DNA of 8,625 nucleotides from Selenomonadaceae bacterium (GCA_017484235.1 JAFUTM010000335.1:1-8625); one strand, 5' to 3'. Counted from the first letter of the stretch, positions 1-6,376 are shown. Notes: generated from the letters alone by a model not told the origin. Numbers and translations are program-made.

Positions 1-6
1 AAAGAT

Positions 7-804
7 ATGAATAATAAAAATAATTTTGTCGATACTCATTGTCATCTTAATGATAAGCAGTTTGCTGATGATTTAGACGATGTGATAGCGCGTGCAAATC
101 TAGTCGGCGTTAATCGTATTATTAATTTTGGAGCTACTTTACAAGATTCTGCTGAGGCTGTCGAACTAGCAGAAACCTATGATGGTTTATTTGCAGGTGT
201 CGGTGTTCACCCTGAAGAAATTGACGATTTTAATGACGATAATGCCGAAAATAAAATTGCTGAAATGGCACAAAATAAAAAAGTCGTTGCAATCGGTGAA
301 ATAGGTTTAGACTATCATTGGGAAAAAGATGCCGAACGCAGGTTGATGCAGCAGAAAATTTTTATTAAACAATTAGATATTGCGCGTCAGCTTAATTTGC
401 CTGTATGCGTCCACGAAAGAGATGCACACGGCGATGCTTTAAAGATTTTGAAATCAGAAGCTAATGGTCTGCGTGGTGTTCTGCATTGTTTCAGCGGTTC
501 GCTGGAAATGGCACGCGAAGTCTGGAAAATGGGCTGGCTGATTGGCGTAGACGGTCCACTGACGTTTAAAAATTCAGCAAAGCTGCCAGAAATTATAAAA
601 GCTGCACCATTAGATATGTTATTAATTGAAACTGACGCACCTTATATGGCTCCAACTCCATATCGTGGCAAACGAAACGAGCCAGCTTATGTCGTTGAAG
701 TTGCAAAAAAAATTGCCGAGCTTCGCGGTGAGAGTTTAGAAGTAATTGCGAAACTAACGACACAAAACGCCGAATCTTTATACAATATTGCCATCTTCAA
801 CTAA
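7..804 (+). CDS. tatD: TatD-family metal-dependent hydrolase/DNase
   Basis: This is a 265-residue TatD/YcfH-type TIM-barrel hydrolase, a cytoplasmic enzyme of the amidohydrolase superfamily; characterised relatives act as metal-dependent 3'-5' DNases in DNA repair and turnover. The protein opens with FVDTHCHLND, where His11 and His13 are the first metal ligands. GEIGLDYHW supplies Glu98, CVHERDA supplies His136, LHCFSGS supplies His160, and IETDAPYMAP supplies Asp210, so the full metal set is present. The length matches the family (about 255-265 residues). The ATG is only 6 bases from the window edge, so its ribosome site cannot be seen and an upstream start is not excluded, although the HxH motif lies close to the N-terminus as is usual. 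It is separated from queA by hairpins. The exact substrate is unknown, as for most family members; the family assignment is secure. Confidence 0.95.
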   Translation: MNNKNNFVDTHCHLNDKQFADDLDDVIARANLVGVNRIINFGATLQDSAEAVELAETYDGLFAGVGVHPEEIDDFNDDNAENKIAEMAQNKKVVAIGEIGLDYHWEKDAERRLMQQKIFIKQLDIARQLNLPVCVHERDAHGDALKILKSEANGLRGVLHCFSGSLEMAREVWKMGWLIGVDGPLTFKNSAKLPEIIKAAPLDMLLIETDAPYMAPTPYRGKRNEPAYVVEVAKKIAELRGESLEVIAKLTTQNAESLYNIAIFN

Positions 805-811
805 AAGTTTA

Positions 812-834
812 AAGCCGTTTTACCAGAACGGCTT
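812..834 (+). other. Stable 8-bp hairpin downstream of tatD
   Basis: AAGCCGTT (812-819) pairs perfectly with AACGGCTT (827-834) around a 7-base loop, 7 bases after the tatD stop codon. No T-run follows on the plus strand, so it is a poor intrinsic terminator by itself; it may protect the 3' end of the tatD mRNA. Its 3' arm can pair instead with the 5' arm of the next hairpin (see the finding on this region). Confidence 0.6.
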
Positions 835-862
835 CTGACAAAATTCAACCAATTTTTGAGGA

Positions 863-892
863 AGCCGACACTTGCATCGGCTGTTTGTTTTA
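863..892 (+). terminator. Rho-independent terminator after tatD
   Basis: AGCCGA (863-868) pairs with TCGGCT (877-882) around an 8-base loop, followed directly by a T-rich tail (GTTTGTTTTAT). The short GC-rich stem with a U-rich tract is terminator-like and would insulate queA from tatD, or attenuate read-through into queA. Confidence 0.6.
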
Positions 893-913
893 TTGTATCA
901 TAACAAATATTTT
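885..913 (+). promoter_or_regulatory. Possible queA promoter
   Basis: TTGTTT (885-890) and TATTTT (908-913) are spaced by 17 bases and lie just past the terminator, 33 bases before the queA start. The match to sigma-70 consensus is moderate in AT-rich DNA, so this is only a candidate. A second pairing, TTGCAT (873-878) with TATCAT (896-901), also has a 17-base spacer but overlaps the terminator stem. Confidence 0.3.
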
Positions 914-945
914 TGTCAACAACAATTATAAAATAGGAGATTTAT

Positions 946-1971
946 ATGCAGATTAGTGAATTTGATTATGAATTACCGGAAGAATTAATTGCACAGACAC
1001 CTATTGAACCGCGCAACGCTTCACGTTTAATGGTGCTTAATCCTATTAATAAAACGATTGAGCACCACCATTTTTATGATCTAAAAAAATTTTTAAATAC
1101 GGGCGATACACTTATTTTTAATGACACACGTGTAATACCGGCACGTCTAATCGGACACCGTGAAACCGGCGGCAAGGTCGAGATTTTTTTACTCCGTCGA
1201 ATTGACGCTAACCATTGGGAAACACTAGTTAAACCAGGCAGGAAAGCCGTCGCTGGAAATAAAATTATCTTTAGTGATGAATTATCCTGTAAAATAGTTA
1301 AACATACGGATTTTGGCGGTCGGATTGTCGAATTTAATTATGAAGGCATCTTTGAAGAAATCCTTGACCGGCTTGGCGAAACGCCGCTGCCGCCTTATAT
1401 TCATAAGAAGCTTGACGATAGTGAACGTTATCAGACAGTTTATAATCGTGAGCGTGGCAGTGCCGCAGCTCCAACCGCTGGTTTACACTTTACCACTGAA
1501 CAAATGGACGATCTTAAAAATTCTGGAATCAATCTAGGCTTCGTCACGCTCCACGTTGGACTCGGCACATTTCGGCCGGTGCAAGTCAACAATATAGAAG
1601 ATCACGTTATGCATAAAGAATATTTTACCATTCCAAATGAGACGGTTAAACTGATTCGTCAGACAAAAGAAAATCACCGTCGAGTAATTGCCGTTGGTAC
1701 TACTTCCATTCGTACATTAGAATCGGCAGTTGTTGACGGTGAATTAAAGGCGATGAGTGGTTCAACAAATATTTTTATTTATCCTGGATATAAATTTAAA
1801 GTTGTCGACGCGATTATTACTAACTTTCATCTTCCGAAGTCGACGCTCATTATGCTGATAAGTGCCTTTGCCGGCCGTAAGTTTGTCTTGGACGCTTACC
1901 ACGAAGCTGTGAACCAAAAATATAGATTCTTCTCTTTTGGCGATGCAATGTTTATTAGTTGTGCACAATAG
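946..1971 (+). CDS. queA: S-adenosylmethionine:tRNA ribosyltransferase-isomerase
   Basis: QueA moves the ribosyl part of S-adenosylmethionine onto 7-aminomethyl-7-deazaguanine already placed in tRNA, forming epoxyqueuosine at the wobble position of GUN-anticodon tRNAs; it acts in the cytoplasm late in queuosine synthesis. The 341-residue product has the full set of family motifs in order: FNDTRVIPARL near residue 60, GETPLPPYI near 145, RGSAAAPTAGLHFT near 170-185, VTLHVGLGTFRPV near 200, GTTSIRTLES near 250, TNFHLPKSTLIML near 290 and YRFFSFGDAMFI near the C-terminus. The length equals that of typical family members. The start is fixed by AGGAGA at 935-940, 5 bases before the ATG. Its usual partner tgt is not next to it here: the next gene is convergent, with stop codons only 50 bases apart. 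Confidence 0.97.
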   Translation: MQISEFDYELPEELIAQTPIEPRNASRLMVLNPINKTIEHHHFYDLKKFLNTGDTLIFNDTRVIPARLIGHRETGGKVEIFLLRRIDANHWETLVKPGRKAVAGNKIIFSDELSCKIVKHTDFGGRIVEFNYEGIFEEILDRLGETPLPPYIHKKLDDSERYQTVYNRERGSAAAPTAGLHFTTEQMDDLKNSGINLGFVTLHVGLGTFRPVQVNNIEDHVMHKEYFTIPNETVKLIRQTKENHRRVIAVGTTSIRTLESAVVDGELKAMSGSTNIFIYPGYKFKVVDAIITNFHLPKSTLIMLISAFAGRKFVLDAYHEAVNQKYRFFSFGDAMFISCAQ

Positions 1972-2021
1972 TTTTGGGGACCTCAAGCTTAATGTTAAAA
2001 TTATAAGCTGCCTTGTTGGAA

Positions 2022-3371
2022 TTAATATCCATAACGATTCCGTCCATAGTCGTGATTATTATAGCCTGAATTGCTGCCATAGCTGCCACGATTTTGGTTA
2101 TAACCATTGTTATTATCTGAATAGTGTGTTGGCGGATTAAAATTAGAAGTCCAGAGTGCCGCACCGTCAACCACTCTAAATTCATCAATATAGCCATTAA
2201 ACAATCCATCGCGATTCCAGGAGGATTTACCAATATAAGCTATGTTGTATTTATTAATAGGCAAGTTAGCGTTAATGGTAGCCTGAAGCTGACCGTTTAT
2301 GTAGAGTGAGACCAGGCCTTTGTTGTGTTCGTAGACATAAGCAAAGTGGAATATCCTATCAATATAGCCTGAAATAATTTTGTTGGTTGTGTTGACATTA
2401 AAATCAATATTGTTGCTGGTGCCGTATCTGGAAAGAATCAGTCGTTTGTTGCTTTGGACTGCAGTATTAAACTCAAATATTCTGGCATAACTGCCGCTGT
2501 TACTGCTTATAAAAGCCCAGCCGTCAATTGTAAAATCTCTGCCTCCAAGAGTGATTCCATTGTCCATTTGCAAGTAAGAACGACCGTCAAGCTGCAAAAC
2601 TGGAGCAAAATTAAAATCGACATTCACAACCGCAGGTGTGCCGTATGAAGACCAGCTGTTGCCCGCCTCATCACGGATTGCAGAGTTATTAAAATGCAGC
2701 ATTGAAATAACATTGCCGCCATTTAATGAATTATAATCATTCTGCCCATTTGGATAATTTTGCCCATAATGTCCATAATCATTGTTTGGTCCGCGATGAT
2801 GATGTCCATTATTATAGTCGTTGTTGTAACCATTATTGTAATTTGGGTTATTATTTCGTCCACTATCCCATTCGCAGATAAAGCCGAAATTGTGAGCGCC
2901 AAAGAAATCTTCGTGATTGCTGATGCCCTCAGCGTCTATGTCGTTCCAATATCCTAAACCACTTTTGGCGCGTGGATTATTGTTGCGATACATCATCAAT
3001 CTGTTTTCATTGCCAAAAAAATTATTTGGTTCTGAAGCTGCCCAGTGAGTATAATTAAATGATTCATTTGTAATCCAATACCAATTACCGTCGTTTTGTT
3101 TATAGCCGCCTAACCAATAGGCATTTTTTTTGCCATAATAGATTAAACTTTCTATAAAACTTTGTTCAGCACCGGAGTTTATCGCTGCCAAATGACCGCC
3201 CATTCTTTCGCAATATTGCTGAGCATCGTGCCAGGTACTTGAATTATCAAATACATAGTAGTAATGACCTTGAAATTCTCGTGCGTCGTTAGGAATCTGG
3301 CTGGCTGCCTCAATAGTATGTGGACTCAGCAACATCAGCGCCATTGCCATTGTTGATATACAACATTTCAT
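2022..3371 (-). CDS. Secreted C-type lectin / LamG two-domain protein
   Basis: This 449-residue exported protein is unnamed. Residues 1-23 form a signal peptide (hydrophobic MAMALMLLS core, likely cut near IEA-AS); no lipobox, LPXTG motif or C-terminal membrane segment is visible. Residues 31-168 form a C-type lectin domain: YCERMGGHLAAI (Cys54), WLGG, EPN at 114-116, Glu122, WND at 142-144 and FICEW (Cys166). Cys54 and Cys166 match the conserved long disulfide; the inner disulfide is absent. Residues 169-217 are an Asn/Gly/Tyr/His-rich linker. Residues 219-416 form a LamG/concanavalin-like jelly roll (FTIDGWAF, SLYINGQLQAT, GYIDEFRVVDGAALWTSNF), and residues 418-449 are a second Asn/Tyr/Gly-rich tail. 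The start is supported by GAGAGG (3386-3381), 9 bases before the ATG. A role in binding glycans at the cell surface or on a partner is inferred from the two folds; no catalytic domain is seen. Confidence 0.88.
   Translation of the reverse strand: MKCCISTMAMALMLLSPHTIEAASQIPNDAREFQGHYYYVFDNSSTWHDAQQYCERMGGHLAAINSGAEQSFIESLIYYGKKNAYWLGGYKQNDGNWYWITNESFNYTHWAASEPNNFFGNENRLMMYRNNNPRAKSGLGYWNDIDAEGISNHEDFFGAHNFGFICEWDSGRNNNPNYNNGYNNDYNNGHHHRGPNNDYGHYGQNYPNGQNDYNSLNGGNVISMLHFNNSAIRDEAGNSWSSYGTPAVVNVDFNFAPVLQLDGRSYLQMDNGITLGGRDFTIDGWAFISSNSGSYARIFEFNTAVQSNKRLILSRYGTSNNIDFNVNTTNKIISGYIDRIFHFAYVYEHNKGLVSLYINGQLQATINANLPINKYNIAYIGKSSWNRDGLFNGYIDEFRVVDGAALWTSNFNPPTHYSDNNNGYNQNRGSYGSNSGYNNHDYGRNRYGY
2025..2120 (-). 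repeat. Low-complexity Asn/Tyr/Gly C-terminal tail region
   Basis: This encodes residues 418-449, after the LamG domain, with the same Asn/Tyr/Gly composition as the central linker (units like NNNGYNQNRGSYGSN) plus several Arg residues, ending in RNRYGY. No sorting signal or anchor is visible. The aromatic and basic tail could aid wall or polymer association, but that is inference. Confidence 0.65.
2721..2867 (-). repeat. Low-complexity Asn/Tyr/Gly/His linker-coding region
   Basis: This encodes residues 169-217, between the lectin and LamG domains. It consists largely of Asn, Tyr, Gly, Asp and His in irregular short units such as YNNGYNNDYNNG, with a GHHHRG cluster in the middle. It is probably a flexible, extended spacer; AAT-type codons give the DNA an imperfect trinucleotide repeat that could slip. 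Confidence 0.7.
2868..3281 (-). other. C-type lectin domain with complete Ca2+/mannose-type site
   Basis: Within the lectin gene this segment encodes residues 31-168. In rat mannose-binding protein the carbohydrate-binding calcium is held by Glu and Asn of EPN, a Glu eight residues after the first Glu, and Asn-Asp of WND. Here Glu114, Asn116, Glu122, Asn143 and Asp144 fill all five places with the same +8 spacing. The EPN form is known to favour mannose/glucose/fucose-type 3,4-diols over galactose (QPD form). The stretch between Glu122 and WND is longer than in mammalian lectins. Confidence 0.75.
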
Positions 3372-3402
3372 GATAATCCGCCTCTCATTAATTATTTTTT
3401 AC

Positions 3403-3411
3403 ATTATACCA
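3403..3411 (-). promoter_or_regulatory. Extended -10 promoter of the lectin gene
   Basis: On the minus strand the sequence reads TGGTATAAT: a perfect TATAAT (3408-3403) preceded by the TG-n extended -10 element (3411-3410). Transcription would start near 3396, giving a leader of about 25 bases that holds the GAGAGG ribosome site. No good -35 hexamer lies 17 bases upstream, as is common for extended -10 promoters. Confidence 0.65.
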
Positions 3412-3419
3412 TATCCGCC

Positions 3420-3437
3420 AATTTTATAATTAAAATT
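3420..3437. promoter_or_regulatory. Inverted repeat at the -35 position, possible operator
   Basis: AATTTTA (3420-3426) and TAAAATT (3431-3437) are perfect inverted arms separated by TAAT. They sit where the -35 contact of the lectin promoter would be. A second 7-bp inverted repeat, ATTAAAT (3451-3457) and ATTTAAT (3466-3472), lies further toward the divergent gene. Both could be regulator sites, but the DNA is so AT-rich that chance palindromes are expected. Confidence 0.3.
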
Positions 3438-3540
3438 AAATTAATTTTGGATTAAATATACATTAATTTAATAATGGTCATTTATGTTTACAGGATAAAT
3501 TAGATGTACGGCGAATTGTATATATGATAGTTTTTAGAAA

Positions 3541-5442
3541 GTGACGTGTATATCAATGCACATCTTCGATTGTCAGCGTATAAGATTTTTAATAATTTTA
3601 TTAGTGACTTACTTAATTATTCAATCCGGCACGCGCCTCATAATGCTTCTCTCATCAATAGAGTTGATATCGACTGCGCCATTTGAATTAATAAAAACCT
3701 TTGGATTAGCTGTAGTATACGATTTGACAGCTGGATTTTGTTTTTGTATGCCAATTGCACTATTGCTGATTTTTAATTGGCGGCGTATTATAACCGCCAG
3801 TGTTTTTATATTTGATTTAACGACGATTTTTATTTCAGTATCGCTATTCTTATTTTGGAGAGAGTTCCATACAAACTTTAATTTTATTGCTGTCGATTAT
3901 CTCATATATACGCACGAAATGCTCGGAAATATCTGGCAGTCATTTAATTTGCTGCTGATACTGCCGGCTATTTTAATTGTTACAATAATTCTTTTTAAAC
4001 TCCAGCAAAAAATTCTGCCTCTTAAGTTTAATAAATCCACAATCTTAAATCTAATAATTTATACTCTGCCCGTAATACTAATACCTGTAATAATGGTGTA
4101 TATTGTTCAATCGAATTGGCGCGATAATGTCAGCGATAATCGCCATAATGTTGAACTTGCCGGCAATGGCGCTTATGAGTTTGTTCGTGCTTTTTTCACC
4201 AATGAACTTGACTATGACACTTTTTATATAACGCAAGACAATTCAGTTGTTATAAATAATCTGCGCGGCTTAATTACTGCTGACAATGCCGCATTTGTTG
4301 AAGACAATGTTGCGCGGATTATTAAAAATGATAATGAATTGACCAACCGCCGTCTTAATGTCGTGATGATTACCGTTGAAAGTTTGAACGCCGGATACTC
4401 CGCAGCTTTTGGTGCTGAGGAGAGTTTAACACCACATCTTGACGAACTTGCGGCGAAGTCTTACATATTTACACGTATGTATGCGACGGGAACGCGCACA
4501 GTTCGCGGCTTAGAAGCACTATCATTGTCACTGCCTCCGACACCTGGACAGTCCATTCTTCGTCGGGCTGATAATGGGAACCTTGCCTCGTTAGGTGAGG
4601 CTTTCAGGCAGAACGGCTATGTATGTGATTTTATTTATGGCGGCTATGGATATTTTGATAATATGAACGCTTTCTTTGAGGGCAATGGGTACAATATAAA
4701 AGATCGGACTACTATTCCAGAAGATGAAATTTTTCACGAAACAATATGGGGCGTTGCCGATGAAATTTTATTCACTCAGGTGTTGAAGTCTATGGACGAA
4801 CATTTTAGCAAGGGTGAACGTGCCTTTGAAATGATTATAACGACTTCCAACCATAGACCATTTACGTTTCCAGAAGGGCGAATTGATATGCCGGACGGCA
4901 CCAGGCCGGCTGCCGTTCGATACACAGATTGGGCGATTCACGATTTTTTAGAGAGAGCTTCTAATAAGCCGTGGTTTAATGATACAATTTTTGTAATAGT
5001 TGCAGATCATCAGGCACTCGCCGCTGGCAAGACTACTCTTCCAGTTAATTGTTATCATATTCCCTGTCTTATTTATGCACCAAAAATTATTGAAGCTAAT
5101 ATAAACGATCGTTTAATCAGTCAAATGGATTTGCCGCCGACACTTTTAGGGATTCTTGGTCTTTCATACAATTCCAAATTTTTAGGACACGATATTAATT
5201 GTGTGTCGTCTTCTGAAGAACGCGTATTTATTGGTACGTATCAGCTGCTTGGTTTTATTAAAAACGACAAATTAATTATTCTTACACCGGACAAACGTGT
5301 TACTGCTTATCAAATTGACAATTGGTCAACCAGCGAATATACTAATATTGAGTTGCCAGACAATTTAGTAAATGAGGCAATTGCTTACTATCAAGGTACA
5401 AGTTATTTATTTAAAAACAAGTTGCTCACTGTGGGCAATTAA
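3541..5442 (+). CDS. LTA-synthase/phosphoglycerol-transferase-like membrane sulfatase-fold protein
   Basis: This 633-residue membrane enzyme has about five N-terminal helices (residues near 15-38, 50-79, 84-106, 134-152, 169-190) and an extracytoplasmic sulfatase/alkaline-phosphatase-fold domain from about 272. Expected metal and catalytic residues are Glu280 in MITVESL, the nucleophile threonine (Thr320 by alignment with LtaS Thr300) in ATGTRTVRGLEA, and Asp489-His490 in FVIVADHQA; His438 in TTSNHRPF matches the substrate-site histidine. Family members transfer glycerol phosphate or similar groups from phospholipid head groups onto teichoic acids, glucans or lipids outside the membrane; the acceptor here is unknown. 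The length is close to LtaS (about 646). The start is uncertain: the GTG at 3541 follows an in-frame stop at 3535-3537, an ATG lies at 3556, and neither has a convincing ribosome site. It is transcribed divergently from the lectin gene. Confidence 0.88.
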   Translation: MTCISMHIFDCQRIRFLIILLVTYLIIQSGTRLIMLLSSIELISTAPFELIKTFGLAVVYDLTAGFCFCMPIALLLIFNWRRIITASVFIFDLTTIFISVSLFLFWREFHTNFNFIAVDYLIYTHEMLGNIWQSFNLLLILPAILIVTIILFKLQQKILPLKFNKSTILNLIIYTLPVILIPVIMVYIVQSNWRDNVSDNRHNVELAGNGAYEFVRAFFTNELDYDTFYITQDNSVVINNLRGLITADNAAFVEDNVARIIKNDNELTNRRLNVVMITVESLNAGYSAAFGAEESLTPHLDELAAKSYIFTRMYATGTRTVRGLEALSLSLPPTPGQSILRRADNGNLASLGEAFRQNGYVCDFIYGGYGYFDNMNAFFEGNGYNIKDRTTIPEDEIFHETIWGVADEILFTQVLKSMDEHFSKGERAFEMIITTSNHRPFTFPEGRIDMPDGTRPAAVRYTDWAIHDFLERASNKPWFNDTIFVIVADHQALAAGKTTLPVNCYHIPCLIYAPKIIEANINDRLISQMDLPPTLLGILGLSYNSKFLGHDINCVSSSEERVFIGTYQLLGFIKNDKLIILTPDKRVTAYQIDNWSTSEYTNIELPDNLVNEAIAYYQGTSYLFKNKLLTVGN

Positions 5443-5475
5443 AGTCAATGTTTGTGACTTAGTTAAATTTTTTAA
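5442..5475 (+). terminator. Weak terminator-like hairpin after the membrane enzyme
   Basis: AAGTCA (5442-5447) pairs with TGACTT (5455-5460) around a 7-base loop, starting at the last base of the stop codon; a run of T follows, but only after seven bases (AGTTAAA). The stem is short and AT-rich, so termination would be inefficient. Confidence 0.3.
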
Positions 5476-5484
5476 AGTTTGAGC

Positions 5485-5510
5485 CTTCTTTCTTTAGACA
5501 AAGAAAGAAG
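5485..5510. repeat. Perfect 11-bp pyrimidine/purine hairpin
   Basis: CTTCTTTCTTT (5485-5495) and AAAGAAAGAAG (5500-5510) are perfect inverted arms around AGAC. One arm is all pyrimidine and the other all purine, and the purine pattern continues with CAAAGAAAC. There is no T-run on the plus strand, so it does not look like a terminator. I recall similar AAAGAAAGAAGCAAAGAAA stretches as dispersed intergenic repeats in bacterial genomes; this is memory, not a search result. Confidence 0.7.
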
Positions 5511-5520
5511 CAAAGAAACT

Positions 5521-5558
5521 TGTCCGCTGTAGTCGCGTCCAGCGACTAAACGCGGACA
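5521..5558. repeat. GC-rich palindromic element (REP-like hairpin)
   Basis: TGTCCGC (5521-5527) pairs with GCGGACA (5552-5558), and AGTCGC (5531-5536) pairs with GCGACT (5542-5547), giving a two-part stem with an internal loop (TGT against AAAC) and a GTCCA apical loop. CGCGGA recurs at 5575-5580 and could compete for the first arm. The element is far more GC-rich than the DNA around it and has no coding potential, which fits a dispersed REP-like repeat rather than part of either gene. Confidence 0.65.
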
Positions 5559-5638
5559 CCGCTCACATCACGTTCGCGGATTTTCTCAACATTAAGAATT
5601 GCGCATTATGCATTAATAATTATTTTGGTGGTGTTAAT

Positions 5639-6376
5639 ATGAAATATGAAATTTTATATCCAGAGGCTTTTCCTGTTGTCAGATGTGAATTGCAGTATGG
5701 CGAACGAATTAAAGCTGAGTCTGATGCAATGATTGCAATGGACACAACTATTGACGTTGAAGGCAAAATGCAAGGTGAAGGCGTTGGCGGTGTTTTAAAA
5801 GGTCTAGCCCGTAAATTCCTTGCCGGTGAAAGTTTCTTCTTCCAAGAATTAATCGCTCGTCGCGGACCTGGCAGAGTGCTTTTCGGTCACGCAATACCAG
5901 GCGGCATCCTTGACGTTGAGCTTGACGGTTCATATGGTCTCACTGTTCAAAAAGATGGCTATCTCGCAAGTTCGCAGGGCATTGAAGTTGATACTAAAAT
6001 GCAAAACTTATCTAAGGGTTTCTTGTCAGGTGAAGGATTCTTCGTGCTAAATGTAAAAGGCAGCGGCACCGTTTTCATCAGTAGCTACGGTGTGATTCAC
6101 CCGATTAACCTAGAAGCTGGTCAGGAAGTTATCATTGACAATGGTCACCTCGTCGCGTGGCCGGATTATATGGAGTATACAATTGAAAAAGCCTCGCAGG
6201 GCTGGGTTTCGAGTTTCACGTCCGGTGAAGGTTTTGTCTGTCGTTTCAGAGGACCAGGCGTTGTCCTAATTCAAACGCGAAATAGTGACAGCTTCGGAAG
6301 TTGGATTCAGTCACTTCTTCCAAGATCAAGCTCTGGTTCTGGTTCCGGCTCTTCCTTCTTCGGAAACGATGATTAA
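5639..6376 (+). CDS. AIM24 / TIGR00266 family protein
   Basis: This 245-residue soluble protein belongs to the AIM24 family, named after a yeast mitochondrial protein; bacterial members form beta-rich folds and have no settled biochemical role. It begins MKYEILYPEAFPVVRCEL, typical of the family, and has no signal peptide or membrane helix. Three similar units are visible, each with a GE-(S/G)-F turn followed by a G-x-G-x-V strand: residues about 60-82 (LAGESFF then GPGRVLFG), 128-147 (LSGEGFF then GSGTVFIS) and 192-212 (TSGEGFV then GPGVVLIQ). The C-terminus (229-240) is a Ser/Gly-rich tail. The ATG is preceded by GGTGGTG (5627-5633) at 5-base spacing. Its stop codon overlaps the start of the zinc-ribbon gene, so the two are probably translated in a coupled manner from one mRNA ending at 6690. 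Confidence 0.9.
   Translation: MKYEILYPEAFPVVRCELQYGERIKAESDAMIAMDTTIDVEGKMQGEGVGGVLKGLARKFLAGESFFFQELIARRGPGRVLFGHAIPGGILDVELDGSYGLTVQKDGYLASSQGIEVDTKMQNLSKGFLSGEGFFVLNVKGSGTVFISSYGVIHPINLEAGQEVIIDNGHLVAWPDYMEYTIEKASQGWVSSFTSGEGFVCRFRGPGVVLIQTRNSDSFGSWIQSLLPRSSSGSGSGSSFFGNDD

Noticed and set aside
1972..2021. Bidirectional terminator between the convergent queA and lectin genes
   Set aside because: AGCTTA (1986-1991) and TAAGCT (2004-2009) form only a 6-bp AT-rich stem with a 12-base loop and no T-run on either strand.
2721..2867. CRISPR-like or tandem DNA repeat in the lectin gene
   Set aside because: Units are irregular, short and in frame, and encode an Asn/Tyr/Gly linker; there are no constant repeats with unique spacers.
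1937..2957. Short plus-strand open frames opposite the lectin gene
   Set aside because: They are antisense to a gene with clear domains and have low-complexity translations with no ribosome sites.
2022..3371. Lectin protein as the variable target of a diversity-generating retroelement
   Set aside because: No reverse transcriptase, template repeat or adenine-mutated variable repeat is present in the window, and the lectin domain is N-terminal rather than at the C-terminus.
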